A stretch of DNA of 64,000 nt, taken from Streptomyces sp. NBC_01235 (lineage in GTDB: Bacteria; Actinomycetota; Actinomycetes; Streptomycetales; Streptomycetaceae). The position numbers and the translations under genes are program-made. Below are positions 36,648 to 46,957 of the stretch, piece by piece; the first letter of the stretch is position 1; every line of letters begins with the position of its first letter. The stretch covers positions 806,001-870,000 of the forward strand of contig NZ_CP108513.1 of NCBI RefSeq assembly GCF_035989285.1, read 5' to 3'. The notes beneath the pieces are model-generated. The model had not been told where the DNA came from and did not search any database. It was given only the letters and a program-made list of their open reading frames with translations.

Positions 36648-38202
36648 TGAGGGCCACTCCTTCCATCGCGGCCACGAGGTCGTGGTCGTGCCAGCCGCGG
36701 GCGATCTCTGAGGTCACTCGGCCCTGGAACATCACCAGGACCCGGTCGCACATGCGCAGATCGTCGAGTTCGTCGGAGGCGATGAGCACTCCGGTGCCGG
36801 TCTGCGCGGTCTCCTCGACCTTGCCGAGGAGGAACTCCTTGGAGCGCACGTCCACACCCGCGGTCGGGTTGATCAGGACCAGCAGTCGGGGGTCGTCGGC
36901 CAGGGCGCGGGCCATGACGACCTTCTGCTGGTTGCCTCCGGACAGGGCGGAGACGGGCAGGTCGGGCCCGGGGGTCTTGATCGCCAGGTTCTCGATCATG
37001 CGCTCGGCGAGCCGGTCCCGGCGGCTGCGGCTCAGGAACCCGTTCGAGCCAAGGCGTTTCGGTACGGACAGTGTGGCGTTGTCCGCGATGGACATGTCGG
37101 GAACGAAGCCCTGGTGGTGCCGGTCCTGCGGGACGAACCCGGCGCCGGCGGCGAGCGCCGCGGGCACACTGCCCGGCCGGGGCCGGTTCCCGGCGATCTC
37201 CACCTCGCCCGCCGCTGCCGCCCGTAGCCCTACGACGGTCTCGGCGACCTCGGTGCGCCCGCTGCCGGCGGCGCCCGCGAGGCCGACGATCTCGCCTGCC
37301 CCGACCTGGAAGCTGACGTCGTCGTACCCGTCGCCTCGCAGAGCATGGACGCCCAGTGCGGCCGTGGCGTCGTGAGTGAGGGTGCTCGCTCGTTCCCCTT
37401 GCCGGTCGGCCGCCGTCTCACCGGTCATCGCGGCGACCAGATCGGCGCGAGGGAGTTCCGCCACTGGCGCCGTGATGATGTGCCGGGCGTCGCGGAAGAC
37501 CGTCACCATGTCGCAGATCTCGTAGACCTCCTGGAGATGGTGGCTGATGAACAGGAAGGTCACGCCTTGGCGTTGCAGGTCGCGGATTCGGCCGAAGAGG
37601 CGGTTGATGGCTGCCCCGTCGAGTTGGGCGGTCGGCTCGTCGAGGACGATGAACCGCGCGCCGAAGGACAGCGCGCGGGCGATCTCGACGAACTGCCGCT
37701 GTTCGACGCTCAGTTCGCCCGCAGGGGTGTGTGGGTCCACGTCCACCGACCAGGTCGCCAGCAGGTCCTGGGCGCGGCGACGGGTGGCCTGCCAGCTGAT
37801 GAGCCGACTGCGTCCGTGGTCGTGCCGGTGCAGGAAGAGGTTCTCGGCGACGGTCAGCGTGGGGATGATCGTGGACTTCTGGTAGACGCAGGCCACGCGT
37901 TGCCGCCAGGCGTCCCGGTCGGCGGGGCGGGGGGCAGGCTCGCCGCCGAAGGTGACCGTTCCCTCGTCGGGGGCCTGAAGGCCGGTGAGGACCGACACCA
38001 GGGTCGACTTGCCGGCTCCGTTGCGGCCGACGAGCGCGTGGGTCTCGCCGGGCCTGATGGTGATCCGGGCGCCGTTCAGGGCCACCGTCGGACCGAATCG
38101 TTTGACTATGCCCGTCGCCTCGACGACGGGCGGGTCGGAGGGGACCCGTCCGTCGTCCGCCGGGGCGGGCGCGGGGGTGACTGCTCGCTCCCCGTCGCTC
38201 AT
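36640..38202 (-). CDS. Sugar ABC transporter ATPase, double-domain (CUT2, RbsA-like)
   Basis: This 520-residue fused ATPase has a first half with Walker A GRNGAGKSTL, signature LSVEQRQFVEIARAL, Walker B FIVLDEPTAQLD and H-loop FLFISHHLQEV. The second half has a degenerate Walker A (GAAGSGRTEVAET), a signature (LSGGNQQKVVMARAL) and INPTAGVDV in place of Walker B Glu. This is the normal state for RbsA-type proteins, where only the first site is fully catalytic. It powers the CUT2 importer of this operon. Confidence 0.93.
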   Translation of the reverse strand: MSDGERAVTPAPAPADDGRVPSDPPVVEATGIVKRFGPTVALNGARITIRPGETHALVGRNGAGKSTLVSVLTGLQAPDEGTVTFGGEPAPRPADRDAWRQRVACVYQKSTIIPTLTVAENLFLHRHDHGRSRLISWQATRRRAQDLLATWSVDVDPHTPAGELSVEQRQFVEIARALSFGARFIVLDEPTAQLDGAAINRLFGRIRDLQRQGVTFLFISHHLQEVYEICDMVTVFRDARHIITAPVAELPRADLVAAMTGETAADRQGERASTLTHDATAALGVHALRGDGYDDVSFQVGAGEIVGLAGAAGSGRTEVAETVVGLRAAAAGEVEIAGNRPRPGSVPAALAAGAGFVPQDRHHQGFVPDMSIADNATLSVPKRLGSNGFLSRSRRDRLAERMIENLAIKTPGPDLPVSALSGGNQQKVVMARALADDPRLLVLINPTAGVDVRSKEFLLGKVEETAQTGTGVLIASDELDDLRMCDRVLVMFQGRVTSEIARGWHDHDLVAAMEGVALNA

Positions 38203-38247
38203 CTCAACCGCCTTGTTCTCGTGAGCCGTCGCGTTCCGGAGGAGGGA

Positions 38248-39312
38248 TCAGCCGAGGTTGTTGCCCCACAGCGCCTTGTCGTCGCTCTTGACGCTGGTGA
38301 CGCCGCCGTAGGTGCCGCCGTCGGCGGTGACGAGCGGAGCGGAGAGCTGGTCCTCGAGGACACCGTCGCGGACCTGGATGATGGTGCTGTCGTGGTCGGT
38401 CTTGCCGGGCTTGAACGTCTTTCCGTCGATCGCGGCCTTGAGGTAGTACAGGGCGTACTTGGCGTAGAGGTCGGCCGGCTGGGAGACCGTGGCGTCGATC
38501 TTCCCGGCGGCGATGGACTTCAGCTCTTCGGGGATGCCGTCGTTGGAGACGACGAAGACGTGCTTCTTGTCCTTCGGGTCGACCAACAGGCCCTTCTGCT
38601 TGAGGACTTGGAGCGTGCCGGACAGGGCGAAGCTGGCCTCCATGTAGACACCCTTGATGTCCGGGTTGGCGGTCAGGTCGGTCTGCAGCTTCTGCGCGGC
38701 GACGGCCCCGTCCCAGTTGGTGGCCTCGCCGAACACCTTGATGCCGGGGTAGTTCTTCTTCATGCAGTCGTTGAACGCCTCGGTGCGGTCACGGCCGTTG
38801 ATGGAGTCGAGGCCGCCCTCCAGCATGACGACCTTGCCCTTGCCGCCGAGCTTGGTGCCGAGGTACTGGCAGGCCTTCTCGCCGTAGGCGCGGTTGTCGG
38901 CGCGGACGACCATGTAGACCTTGCCGGTGTCGGGGCGGGTGTCCACGGTGACGACCGGGATCTTCTTCGCCTCCAGCTGCGCCAGGGTGGGCGCGATGGC
39001 GGCGGTGTCCTGCGGGGCCATCGCGATGCCCTTGACGCCCTGGCTGATGAACGTCTGTGCGTTGGCGGTGAGTTTGGCGACGTCGTTCTGCGAGTTGGTG
39101 GTCTTGAGCGAGAGGCCGAGCTTCTTGCCGTACTCCGGCGTGTACTTGATGTAGGAGTTCCAGAAGTCGGTGTCGGAGCGCGGGTAGTCGACGCCGACCA
39201 GCGGCGCGTCACCCGACGACGCCGACGTGGTGGAGCCGCTGCCGCACGCACTGAGCAGCGCCAGTGCGGACAGGGCGGAGACGGCGGAACAGAGGGCGGT
39301 TCTGAGTCTCAT
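38248..39312 (-). CDS. Sugar-binding lipoprotein of the CUT2 importer (RbsB-like)
   Basis: The 354-residue lipoprotein has a signal (ALCSAVSALSALALL) and lipobox LLSACGS. The periplasmic-binding-protein-4 fold follows: PLVGVDYPRSDTDFWNSYIK, FISQGVKGIAMAPQDTAAIA, KVVMLEGGLDSINGRDRTEA and VFVVSNDGIPEELKSIAAGK. It heads the leftward operon that ends with the GntR gene at 27622. Its operon content (fuconate dehydratase, FucU) and the adjacent secreted fucosidase point to L-fucose or a fucose-like sugar as ligand. Confidence 0.9.
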   Translation of the reverse strand: MRLRTALCSAVSALSALALLSACGSGSTTSASSGDAPLVGVDYPRSDTDFWNSYIKYTPEYGKKLGLSLKTTNSQNDVAKLTANAQTFISQGVKGIAMAPQDTAAIAPTLAQLEAKKIPVVTVDTRPDTGKVYMVVRADNRAYGEKACQYLGTKLGGKGKVVMLEGGLDSINGRDRTEAFNDCMKKNYPGIKVFGEATNWDGAVAAQKLQTDLTANPDIKGVYMEASFALSGTLQVLKQKGLLVDPKDKKHVFVVSNDGIPEELKSIAAGKIDATVSQPADLYAKYALYYLKAAIDGKTFKPGKTDHDSTIIQVRDGVLEDQLSAPLVTADGGTYGGVTSVKSDDKALWGNNLG

Positions 39313-39734
39313 CAGTGCTTCCTCGCGCTGGTCCCGTAGCGGGAGATGTTTCGCCTCGACGGCATCCGTGTGTCGCCATGGAGTAGAGATGGGATGTTTA
39401 TAGAGGGGCCTTCGGTGGCCTGTCCAGCCCTCTGCGCAAAGTCGCGGCGAAAGAGCAGGTCACAGGCGTTCGCGAGGTGGAGGGACGCCCTTCCGGGAAG
39501 TATCCATCCCATCAATCGTCGCCACTTGATGGCTCGCGTCGGCCATGAAGCACTGCAAGACATGGCATGTTTGCATGATTGCAATGCCCACTATATCGAC
39601 ATGAATCGGGCAACTTGCCCGAAGTCGTGGCCACTTTCATCCCTGCACGCTGGTTGACATCCCATGGCGACATGGCCGACCTTCATGCGTGGCCCTGTAT
39701 TCCCCCTGTCCCCTTCCGCATCAGGGATGTGTCC
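39313..39734. promoter_or_regulatory. Divergent promoter region between the fucose importer and the fucosidase
   Basis: No gene was found in these 422 bases. The region is AT-richer than the window and holds TTGCATGATTGCAA (39571-39584, 5-bp arms) and a CATCAA/TTGATG pair (39510-39531). Either may be an operator shared by both transcription units. No match to a characterised site is claimed. Confidence 0.35.
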
Positions 39735-41966
39735 ATGTCGAGCTCGATCAACAGACGCCAGTTCCTGGCCTCCGCCACCTGTGTCGCCGCGGCGGCCGTT
39801 GCTGGAGGTGTGTTCAGCGCCGGTGTCGCCCAGGCGGCGCCCAGCACGTACACGCCGGACTGGAACTCGGTCGACCAGCACCCGCCGGCCCCGGAGTGGT
39901 TCCAGGACGCGAAGTTCGGCATCTACTTCCACTGGGGCGCCTTCAGCGTCCCCGCCTACGACAACGAGTGGTACCCGCGCAGCATGTACCAGGCGGGCAG
40001 CAACGCCAATCAGCACCACATCGCGACCTACGGCCAGCCATCGGCATGGCCGTACCACAATTTCATCAACGGAGCGCAGGACCTGGCGGGCAACACCGTG
40101 AAGTTCGCGCCCAAACTGAAGTCGGCCGGCGGCAACTTCGACCCCAACGAGTGGGTGCAGCTGTTCGTCGACGCCGGCGCCAAGTTCGCCGGCCCCGTGG
40201 CCGAGCACCACGACGGCTTCTCCATGTGGGACAGCCAGGTCAACGAGTGGAACTCGGTGAACAAGGGCCCGGGACTGAACCTGCTGCAGCTCTTCTCCAC
40301 GGCCATCCGCGCCAAGGGCCTGAAGCTGCTGGTGGCCATGCACCACGCGTACCACTTCAACGGCTTCTACGAATACGTCCCCGCCCAGACGGACAGCAGC
40401 CTCAAGAAGCTCTACGGACAGCTGGGCCCGGCGGCGGAGAACCAGCTCTGGTACGACAAACTCAAGGAGGTCATCGACCGCGCCCAGCCCGACATCCTGT
40501 GGCAGGACTTCAAGCTGGACGCCGTCGACGAGACTCAGCGCCTGAACTTCCTGTCGTACTACTACAACCAGGCAAACAGCTGGGGCCGTGAAGTCGTCGC
40601 CACCTACAAGGACGGCATGAACGGCAAGGGCGAGGTCTTCGACTACGAGCGCGGCGGTCCGGCCGATCTCACCACCCCGTACTGGCTGACCGACGACAGC
40701 ATCTCCAGCAGCAGCTGGTGCTACACCCAGGGCATCGGCTACTACAACATCCAGCAGATGCTGCACTCGTTCATCGACCGGGTCAGCAAGAACGGCAACA
40801 TGCTGCTGAACATCGCACCGATGGCCGACGGCACCATCCCCCAGGCGCAGAAGGACATCCTGCTCGGTATCGGAGACCACCTGAAGCGCTTCGGCGAGTC
40901 GGTCTACGCGACCCGCGCCTGGACGGCGTACGGCGAAGGCCCGACGAAGATGGGAGGCGGCGCGTTCACCACCCCGCACGCCGGCACCGCGCAGGACATC
41001 CGCTTCACCCGCAACAAGGCCAACGACGTCCTGTACGCCACCGTCCTGGGCTGGCCCGGCAGCTCGCTGACGATCCAGACCCTCAGCTCGGACCGGATCA
41101 ACCTCTCGTCGCTGACCTCGGTGAAGCTCCTCGGCTCCACCGCCGGCACCTACATCGACGTGCCCACGCCGGCCCAGAGCGCCTCCGGCCTCACGGTCAC
41201 CCTGCCGTCCTCGGCGCCGTACAGTGCCAACGCCTACGTCCTGAAGCTCGCGTTCTCCGGCACGATCCCGGACCTGCGGCCGCTCGCCGGCGCCGTCGTC
41301 TTCACGGATGTCAACTACACCGGCAAGGCAGCCGTGCTCACCGTCGGCAACTACACCGCGGCCGACCTGACTGCGGCCGGACCGGGCCCGGGCACCCTCT
41401 CCTCCCTCCGGCCGGCCCCCGGATACCAGGTGATCGGCTACTCCGGCGACAACTTCACCGGCACCTCCTGGACCTTCACCGCCGACAACCCCGACCTGCG
41501 GGTCACCGGCAACAACGACCAGATCACCTCGCTGAGGGTCCAGTTCAACCCGGCGACGTACTTCCGGATCACCAACGCCACCAACGGCCTCGCCCTGGAC
41601 AGCGGCGGCAACGTGGCGTCCGGGTCCAACCTCAAGCAGTGGACATGGGACGGCAGCACCAACCTTCAGTGGCATGCGGAGGCTGTCGGAGGCGGCTACT
41701 ACAGGCTGGTGAACCGCACGAACGGCATGGTCGCCGACGGCTGGGGCGCCACCGCCGACGGCTCCGCCGCCAGGCAGGCCGCCTGGAACGGCGGCACCAA
41801 CCAGCAGTGGACCATCACCCACCGGGGCGGCGACCGCTACTCGATCGCCAACCGCACCACCGGCCTGGTCCTCGACGGCGGCGGCAACGTCGCCTCGGGA
41901 TCCGTCACCAAGCAGTGGACCTACGGCAGCAGCACCAACCTGCTGTGGACCTTCACCGCGCTGTAG
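39735..41966 (+). CDS. Secreted GH29 alpha-L-fucosidase with crystallin-like and ricin-type domains
   Basis: The 743-residue precursor has a twin-arginine signal (NRRQFLASATCVAAAAVAGG), so export is probably by Tat after folding. The GH29 domain (about 40-490) starts PEWFQDAKFGIYFHWGAFSV and has AEHHDGFSMWDS. The probable nucleophile Asp lies in PDILWQDFKLDA and the finishing motif is NGNMLLNIAPMADG. Residues 565-640 look like a beta/gamma-crystallin Greek-key domain (VVFTDVNYTGKAAVLTVGNY). Residues 645-743 are a ricin-type trefoil with several NLQW/NQQW-like motifs. It releases L-fucose outside the cell next to the CUT2 importer. Confidence 0.92.
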   Translation: MSSSINRRQFLASATCVAAAAVAGGVFSAGVAQAAPSTYTPDWNSVDQHPPAPEWFQDAKFGIYFHWGAFSVPAYDNEWYPRSMYQAGSNANQHHIATYGQPSAWPYHNFINGAQDLAGNTVKFAPKLKSAGGNFDPNEWVQLFVDAGAKFAGPVAEHHDGFSMWDSQVNEWNSVNKGPGLNLLQLFSTAIRAKGLKLLVAMHHAYHFNGFYEYVPAQTDSSLKKLYGQLGPAAENQLWYDKLKEVIDRAQPDILWQDFKLDAVDETQRLNFLSYYYNQANSWGREVVATYKDGMNGKGEVFDYERGGPADLTTPYWLTDDSISSSSWCYTQGIGYYNIQQMLHSFIDRVSKNGNMLLNIAPMADGTIPQAQKDILLGIGDHLKRFGESVYATRAWTAYGEGPTKMGGGAFTTPHAGTAQDIRFTRNKANDVLYATVLGWPGSSLTIQTLSSDRINLSSLTSVKLLGSTAGTYIDVPTPAQSASGLTVTLPSSAPYSANAYVLKLAFSGTIPDLRPLAGAVVFTDVNYTGKAAVLTVGNYTAADLTAAGPGPGTLSSLRPAPGYQVIGYSGDNFTGTSWTFTADNPDLRVTGNNDQITSLRVQFNPATYFRITNATNGLALDSGGNVASGSNLKQWTWDGSTNLQWHAEAVGGGYYRLVNRTNGMVADGWGATADGSAARQAAWNGGTNQQWTITHRGGDRYSIANRTTGLVLDGGGNVASGSVTKQWTYGSSTNLLWTFTAL

Positions 41967-42507
41967 CCGGCGGAGCCCGCTGCCGCTGACGTGGCGGCGC
42001 AAATCCGTGCCGTGCGAACCGGACCTGCGTCGGTTGCACGACGTTCGGCTTCAGCGCGATGCCGCAGAGGGGCAACCGTTCTCCATGGATACCCGTGATA
42101 CGGATCGTGCCGCCGCAGCCGCAGCCGCAGCCGTCGACGGAGATGGGTGAGGAGGGGCGATCGTGTCGCTGTCGCCTCGACACCCCGGACGTCAGCTCCG
42201 AAGGCTCAGGGTCAGCAGGCGCAGCACTGTTCCCGTGTGCGGCGGCGGAGCGGTCCGGTTGCGTCCGGGATGCCAAAGCGTGCCCCGGGTGCGCCGCCAC
42301 CTCGGGCGTACCGGACAGCAACTCCCGGTGGGCATCCGAAGCCTCGGGACGGACGCGTGATCGGCCGCGGCCGCTGATGACCCACCCTCTCGCAGAGGAC
42401 CTGCAACAGCAACGCCGGCCAACGGTTCGAACTTCGACGCGACTGGGCCCCGCCTCGGGGCGCGTGCCCCGGAGGACGGGCGGCCACACTCAGTGAAAGG
42501 GACACGA
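41967..42507. other. Non-coding stretch between fucosidase and CE2 esterase
   Basis: These 541 bases carry long overlapping open frames on both strands, but none shows a recognisable domain or a ribosome site. A short (GCAGCC)-type triplet-like run sits near 42115-42135. Promoter signals for the CE2 gene must lie here, but no clear -10/-35 pair was found. Confidence 0.4.
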
Positions 42508-44082
42508 ATGCAGAGAGATGGCATGCATATGACATTAAGCGTGTCGTGGTGGGGAGGCGGGAGGCGTACGGGAGTGCTCGCCGCGGTGACCGCCTTACTG
42601 GCGGCGCTGCTGACCGGACTTGGCGCCGCTGGGGCGGCGCAGGCGGCCACCGTGGATACGAACGCGTGGTACGTGCTGGTCAACCGGGGCAGCGGCAAGG
42701 TGCTCGACGTGGCCGGCGCGAGCACCGCCGACGGGGCGAGTCTCACGCAGTGGACCCGCACCGACAGCGCCAACCAGCAGTTCCAGTTCGTCGACTCGGG
42801 CGGCGGCTACTACCGGCTCAAGGCGCAGCACTCCGGCAAGGTGCTGGACGTGCTCAACTACTCCACCGCCGACCACGCGGACATCGCGCAGTGGAGCGAC
42901 GCGGGCGGCACCAACCAGCAGTTCCGGTTGGCCGACTCGTCGGACGGTTACGTCCGTCTGATCAACCGCAACAGCGGCAAGGCCGTCGAGGTCGACAACG
43001 CCTCCACCGCGGACGGCGCCAAGGTCGTGCAGTTCACCGACTGGGGCGGGGCCAACCAGCAGTGGCAACCGGTCCGCGCGACAGGAGTGCTGGCACAGGT
43101 GCACACCGCGGGGCGGGTCAAGGACGCCGGAAACACCGTGCAGTACAGCTGGCCCGGCGTGTACTTCGAGGGCCGCGTCAGCGGCACCGGCGTGGGCATC
43201 GTTCTCAACGACTCGGCCGCCGACTACGACGTCCAGATCGACGGAGTCACCGTCGCCACGCTCGTCACGCCCGGCAACACCACGCACTGGATCAACGGCC
43301 TGTCGAACAGCACGCACACCGTCCGGCTCGTCAAGCGCAACGACACCCCAGGGGACACCAGCACCTTCGGAGGCTTCGTCGCCGCGCCCGGCGGTGCCGT
43401 ACTGAGCAAACCGGCCGCCCGTAACCGCCAGATCGAGTTCATCGGCGACTCCCTCACGGTGGGCTACGGCAACCTCTCGACCTCGCGCACCTGCACCTGG
43501 GACCAGGTCAAGCGGAACACCAACTCCGATGTGAGCTACGGCGCCCTCACCGCCCGGCAACTGAACGCCGACTACCAGATCAACAGCTACTCGGGCCTTG
43601 GCATGGTGCGCAACTACAACGGAGGCTCGCCGGACGTCACGTACCGGACCTTCTACGAGCGTGCCCTGCTGAACGTGTCGGGCGACGTCTGGCAGAACCC
43701 GGGCACCTGGCGCCCCCAGGTCGTGGTGGTCAACCTCGGCACCAACGACTTCTCGACCGCCATCAACCCCGGTGAGCCGTGGACGCCGGACAGCCTCGCG
43801 GCCGCCTACCGCAGCGCCTACGGCGACTTCATCCAGAAGCTGCGCACGCGCTACGGGGCCGACACGACCATCGTGGCGGTAGGCGCCGGCCAGTACGCCG
43901 GCCATGTCCAGCAGGTCGTCAAGGCGCGCAACGACGCCAGCGACAGCCGGGTCCGCTACTGGTCCCTCGACGACTCGGGCCTGGACTTCCTCGGCTGCGA
44001 CTGGCACTACTCGGCCCACGACGACCGACTCATCGCCGACCGGCTCACCTCGTTCATCGCCGGTCTGCCGACAGGCTGGTGA
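42508..44082 (+). CDS. Secreted CBM13-CE2 esterase (SGNH hydrolase)
   Basis: The 524-residue precursor has a signal peptide ([20 protein letters not shown]). Residues 50-190 form a ricin-type trefoil with three repeats ([39 protein letters not shown]). A beta-sandwich domain (about 200-305) is followed by an SGNH catalytic domain: [14 protein letters not shown] with the nucleophile Ser, [10 protein letters not shown] and [14 protein letters not shown] with the catalytic His. This sandwich-plus-SGNH layout is carbohydrate esterase family 2, which deacetylates xylan, glucomannan or cello-oligosaccharides. GAAAGGGA precedes the ATG. Confidence 0.88.
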   Translation: MQRDGMHMTLSVSWWGGGRRTGVLAAVTALLAALLTGLGAAGAAQAATVDTNAWYVLVNRGSGKVLDVAGASTADGASLTQWTRTDSANQQFQFVDSGGGYYRLKAQHSGKVLDVLNYSTADHADIAQWSDAGGTNQQFRLADSSDGYVRLINRNSGKAVEVDNASTADGAKVVQFTDWGGANQQWQPVRATGVLAQVHTAGRVKDAGNTVQYSWPGVYFEGRVSGTGVGIVLNDSAADYDVQIDGVTVATLVTPGNTTHWINGLSNSTHTVRLVKRNDTPGDTSTFGGFVAAPGGAVLSKPAARNRQIEFIGDSLTVGYGNLSTSRTCTWDQVKRNTNSDVSYGALTARQLNADYQINSYSGLGMVRNYNGGSPDVTYRTFYERALLNVSGDVWQNPGTWRPQVVVVNLGTNDFSTAINPGEPWTPDSLAAAYRSAYGDFIQKLRTRYGADTTIVAVGAGQYAGHVQQVVKARNDASDSRVRYWSLDDSGLDFLGCDWHYSAHDDRLIADRLTSFIAGLPTGW

Positions 44083-44317
44083 CGGCACCGACCGCCCCGG
44101 AGCACCACGGATCCGGCCCGGCTACGGGACATCCGACCCCTGATGTGGCGGCTCGACCCGATGGTCGAGAATGCCGACCCCCGCCACCGCGCCCGGTCTC
44201 GCAGGAAGGGATACCGGCGTGCCGACGGCGACGAGTCCGACGATGCGCGGCAGAGCCGGTCCGACTCCCTGCCACGCGTTGCTCGCGCTGTCCGTGTGCC
44301 CCGGCGCACCGCCCCTG

Positions 44318-45140
44318 TCAGACCAGGGCCTGGCCACTGCCGGCGACGACCTCGGGGCGCAGCAGGTCGGCGAGGGTCTCGGCGGGCAACAGGCGTCGTT
44401 CCAGGACGAGTTCGGCCACACCGCGGCCGGTGACGAGGGCCTCCTTGGCGATGTCGGTGGCCGCCGTGTACCCGATGTGCGGGTTGAGGGCGGTGACCAG
44501 GCCGATGGAGTTCTCCACGCTCGCGCGCAGCGCCTCGGTGTTGGCGGTGATGCCGTCCACGCAGCGCTCGGCGAGGGTCAGGCAGGCGGCGCGCAGATGG
44601 GTGATCGACTCCGACAAGGGAGTGCAGGATGATCGACTCGAAGGCGTTGAGCTGGAGCTGTCCGGCCTCTGCGGCCATGGTGATGGTGATGTCGTTGCCG
44701 ATCACCTCGAAGGCGACCTGGTTGACGACCTCCGGGATCACCGGGTTGACCTTGCCCGGCATGATGCTCGAACCGGCCTGCACCGGCGGCAGGTTGATCT
44801 CGCCCAGGCCCGCGCGCGGCCCGGAGGACAGCAGCCGCAGGTCGTTGCAGCTCTTGGAGAGCTTGACGGCGATCCGCTTGAGCACGCCGGACATCTGGAC
44901 GAAGGCGCCGCAGTCCTGGGTCGCCTCGACCAGGTTGGCTGCGGTGACCAGCGGCAGCCCGGTGATGTCCGCGAGATGGCGGCGCGCCGACTCGGCGTAC
45001 CCGGCGGGGGTGTTGAGGCCGGTGCCGATCGCCGTGGCACCCAGGTTGATCTCATGGATCAACTGGACCGCCTCGTCAAGACGGTTGCGGTCCTCGTCAA
45101 TCATGACGGCGTACGCAGAGAACTCTTGACCCGCGAACCA
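44318..45140 (-). pseudogene. aspA: Aspartate ammonia-lyase, N-terminally truncated and frameshifted
   Basis: The minus strand reads [40 protein letters not shown], then the fumarase/aspartase signature [16 protein letters not shown] and [15 protein letters not shown]. One extra T near 44619 shifts the frame, and [18 protein letters not shown] to [15 protein letters not shown] is read in another frame to 44318. The first 170 or so residues, including the early active-site segments, are missing; upstream sequence near 45150-45210 shows no match. The gene would make fumarate and ammonia from aspartate. It is dead on two counts. Confidence 0.8.
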
Positions 45141-45331
45141 GGGGTGCGCCAACTTGCGATCTGTCCGGCCGGGCCGCGACATCCGGACGTTGTGTCAGCC
45201 TCATCGGGGGGGGCATGCCGGCTGCCGATCGCTCACGGACCACTCTTGCGCAGGTCAGCGACGCTGGTCACAGTGGCCTGGCACTCCCGGGCACTGAGCC
45301 GTGCTCGAGCAGGGGACCCCATGGAGACACC

Positions 45332-46957
45332 GTGAACGACAACCACCCGGCCGGCCATGGGCCCACCCGCGCACTCACCGTCGCCGACGTCCTGGCCCTT
45401 CCCGTCCTGGCCGCCGGACAACCCCAGGTCGCCACCGGTGTGCCCCACCTGGACCGGCCGGTCAAGTGGGTCCACATCACCGAACTGACCGACCCCGCGT
45501 CCTTCCTCAAGGGCGGCGAACTCGTCCTGACCACCGGAATGCCGCTCCCGGAAGACGTGGCAGGCGTGCGCCGGTACGTCGACGAACTCGCCGACATCGG
45601 GGCCGCGGCGCTGGTCATCGAACTCGTACGTCGCTATCACCGCCCGCCGGACGCACTCGTCGACGCCTGCCGCCTGCGTGGCCTTCCCCTCGTCACGCTC
45701 GCCAAGGACGTCAACTTCCTGGAGGTCACCCAGGTCGTGCACGCCCTCCTGCTCGGCAACCAGGCGGACGCGATGCGCCGCACCCAGCGCATCCACGAGG
45801 CGTTCACCGCCCTGACCCTGCGCGGTGCCGGACCGGAGGACGTGGTGCGTGCGGCGGCGGAGATGTGCGGCCGCACGGTCGTCCTGGAGAACCTGGTGCA
45901 CCAGGCACTGATCTGCGAACCGTCCGGAGGCACGGTGGAGGAGGCGCTCACCGGTTGGGAACAGCGCTCCAGGGCCACCGGGGCCGACGACCACACGGCG
46001 ACATGCGGCCCGGCGGGCTGGCTCACCGCACCCGTCGAGTACCAGGGCGAGCGCTGGGGCCGTGTGGTCATGCTCCCGGCCCGCACCGACGGCCCCGCCT
46101 TCGGGCCGGAGGACATCACCGTGCTGGAGAGGACCGCGATGGCACTGACCGTCGCCCGCCTCATCCATCCCACCCCCTGGGAACGCACCGCACACCGAAA
46201 CGCCCTGCGCGAACTGGTCGACCAGCGCCACCGCTCCGCCGAGGACGCCCGCGCCCGCTGCGCCGCACTGGGCCTGCCGACCGACCGAAGCCGGTTCGTC
46301 GCGACCCTGGTGAACCTCCGCACAGGCAGCGGGGGAACCGACCCCGAGACCCGCCTGTTCCAGGAGCTCCGGACGGCAGGCATCTCGGCCCTCGTCGGCG
46401 AGCTGGCCCCCGACCGCCTCGGCATCCTGCTGGCTCTGCGTCCCTCCCAACCTTGGCGCCCCATCGTCGAACGACTGTGCAGCACCGCACTGAGCCTGGC
46501 CCCGCAAGCAGTGGTGAGCGTCGACTCGGAGATCACGGACCTCTCCGACGCCGCCCGCTCGTTCCGCGAGGCGGCCCGCGTCGCCGAGGCCACCCCACCC
46601 GGCCAACCCCTCCCCCCGGACCGGTCCTTCCACGAGCTGTCCGACATCGGCCTGCACCGCCTGCTGTACGCCCTCCGCGAGGACACCCGGATCCAGGAGT
46701 ACGCCGAACAGCAGCTCGGGCGACTCATCGATTACGACATCCAGCACGGCACCGACCTGCTGACGACGCTGCGCCACTACCTCGAAGCGGCCGGCAACAA
46801 GACCACTGCCGCACGCCGGGGCGGCCTCTCCCGCGAAACCATGTACCAACGCCTGCGCACCATCGAGCGTCTCCTCGACCGCGACCTGGAGTCCGGCGAA
46901 CAGCGCACCGAACTCCACGCGGCTCTCACGGCACTTGATGTGCTTCGAGCCCACTGA
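45332..46957 (+). CDS. PucR-family transcriptional regulator
   Basis: This 541-residue protein has an N-terminal PucR domain (LTVADVLALPVLAAGQPQVA, VKWVHITELTDPASFLKGGE, LVIELVRRYHRPPDALVDAC). A central GGDEF-like/diguanylate-degenerate region follows, and a C-terminal PucR helix-turn-helix (DIQHGTDLLTTLRHYLEAAG, NKTTAARRGGLSRETMYQRL). The family controls purine, polyamine and amino-acid use. GGAGACACC stands before the GTG at 45332. It is divergent from the dead aspartase gene, its probable former target, so it may now be an orphan. Confidence 0.88.
   Translation: MNDNHPAGHGPTRALTVADVLALPVLAAGQPQVATGVPHLDRPVKWVHITELTDPASFLKGGELVLTTGMPLPEDVAGVRRYVDELADIGAAALVIELVRRYHRPPDALVDACRLRGLPLVTLAKDVNFLEVTQVVHALLLGNQADAMRRTQRIHEAFTALTLRGAGPEDVVRAAAEMCGRTVVLENLVHQALICEPSGGTVEEALTGWEQRSRATGADDHTATCGPAGWLTAPVEYQGERWGRVVMLPARTDGPAFGPEDITVLERTAMALTVARLIHPTPWERTAHRNALRELVDQRHRSAEDARARCAALGLPTDRSRFVATLVNLRTGSGGTDPETRLFQELRTAGISALVGELAPDRLGILLALRPSQPWRPIVERLCSTALSLAPQAVVSVDSEITDLSDAARSFREAARVAEATPPGQPLPPDRSFHELSDIGLHRLLYALREDTRIQEYAEQQLGRLIDYDIQHGTDLLTTLRHYLEAAGNKTTAARRGGLSRETMYQRLRTIERLLDRDLESGEQRTELHAALTALDVLRAH

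Noticed and set aside
39571..39584. TTGCATGATTGCAA as a definite LacI-type operator
   Set aside because: Short arms, no LacI gene in the window and no second copy; listed only as part of the promoter region.
42100..42140. GCAGCC run as a structured regulatory element
   Set aside because: A short low-complexity run expected by chance in such GC-rich DNA; no partner site.
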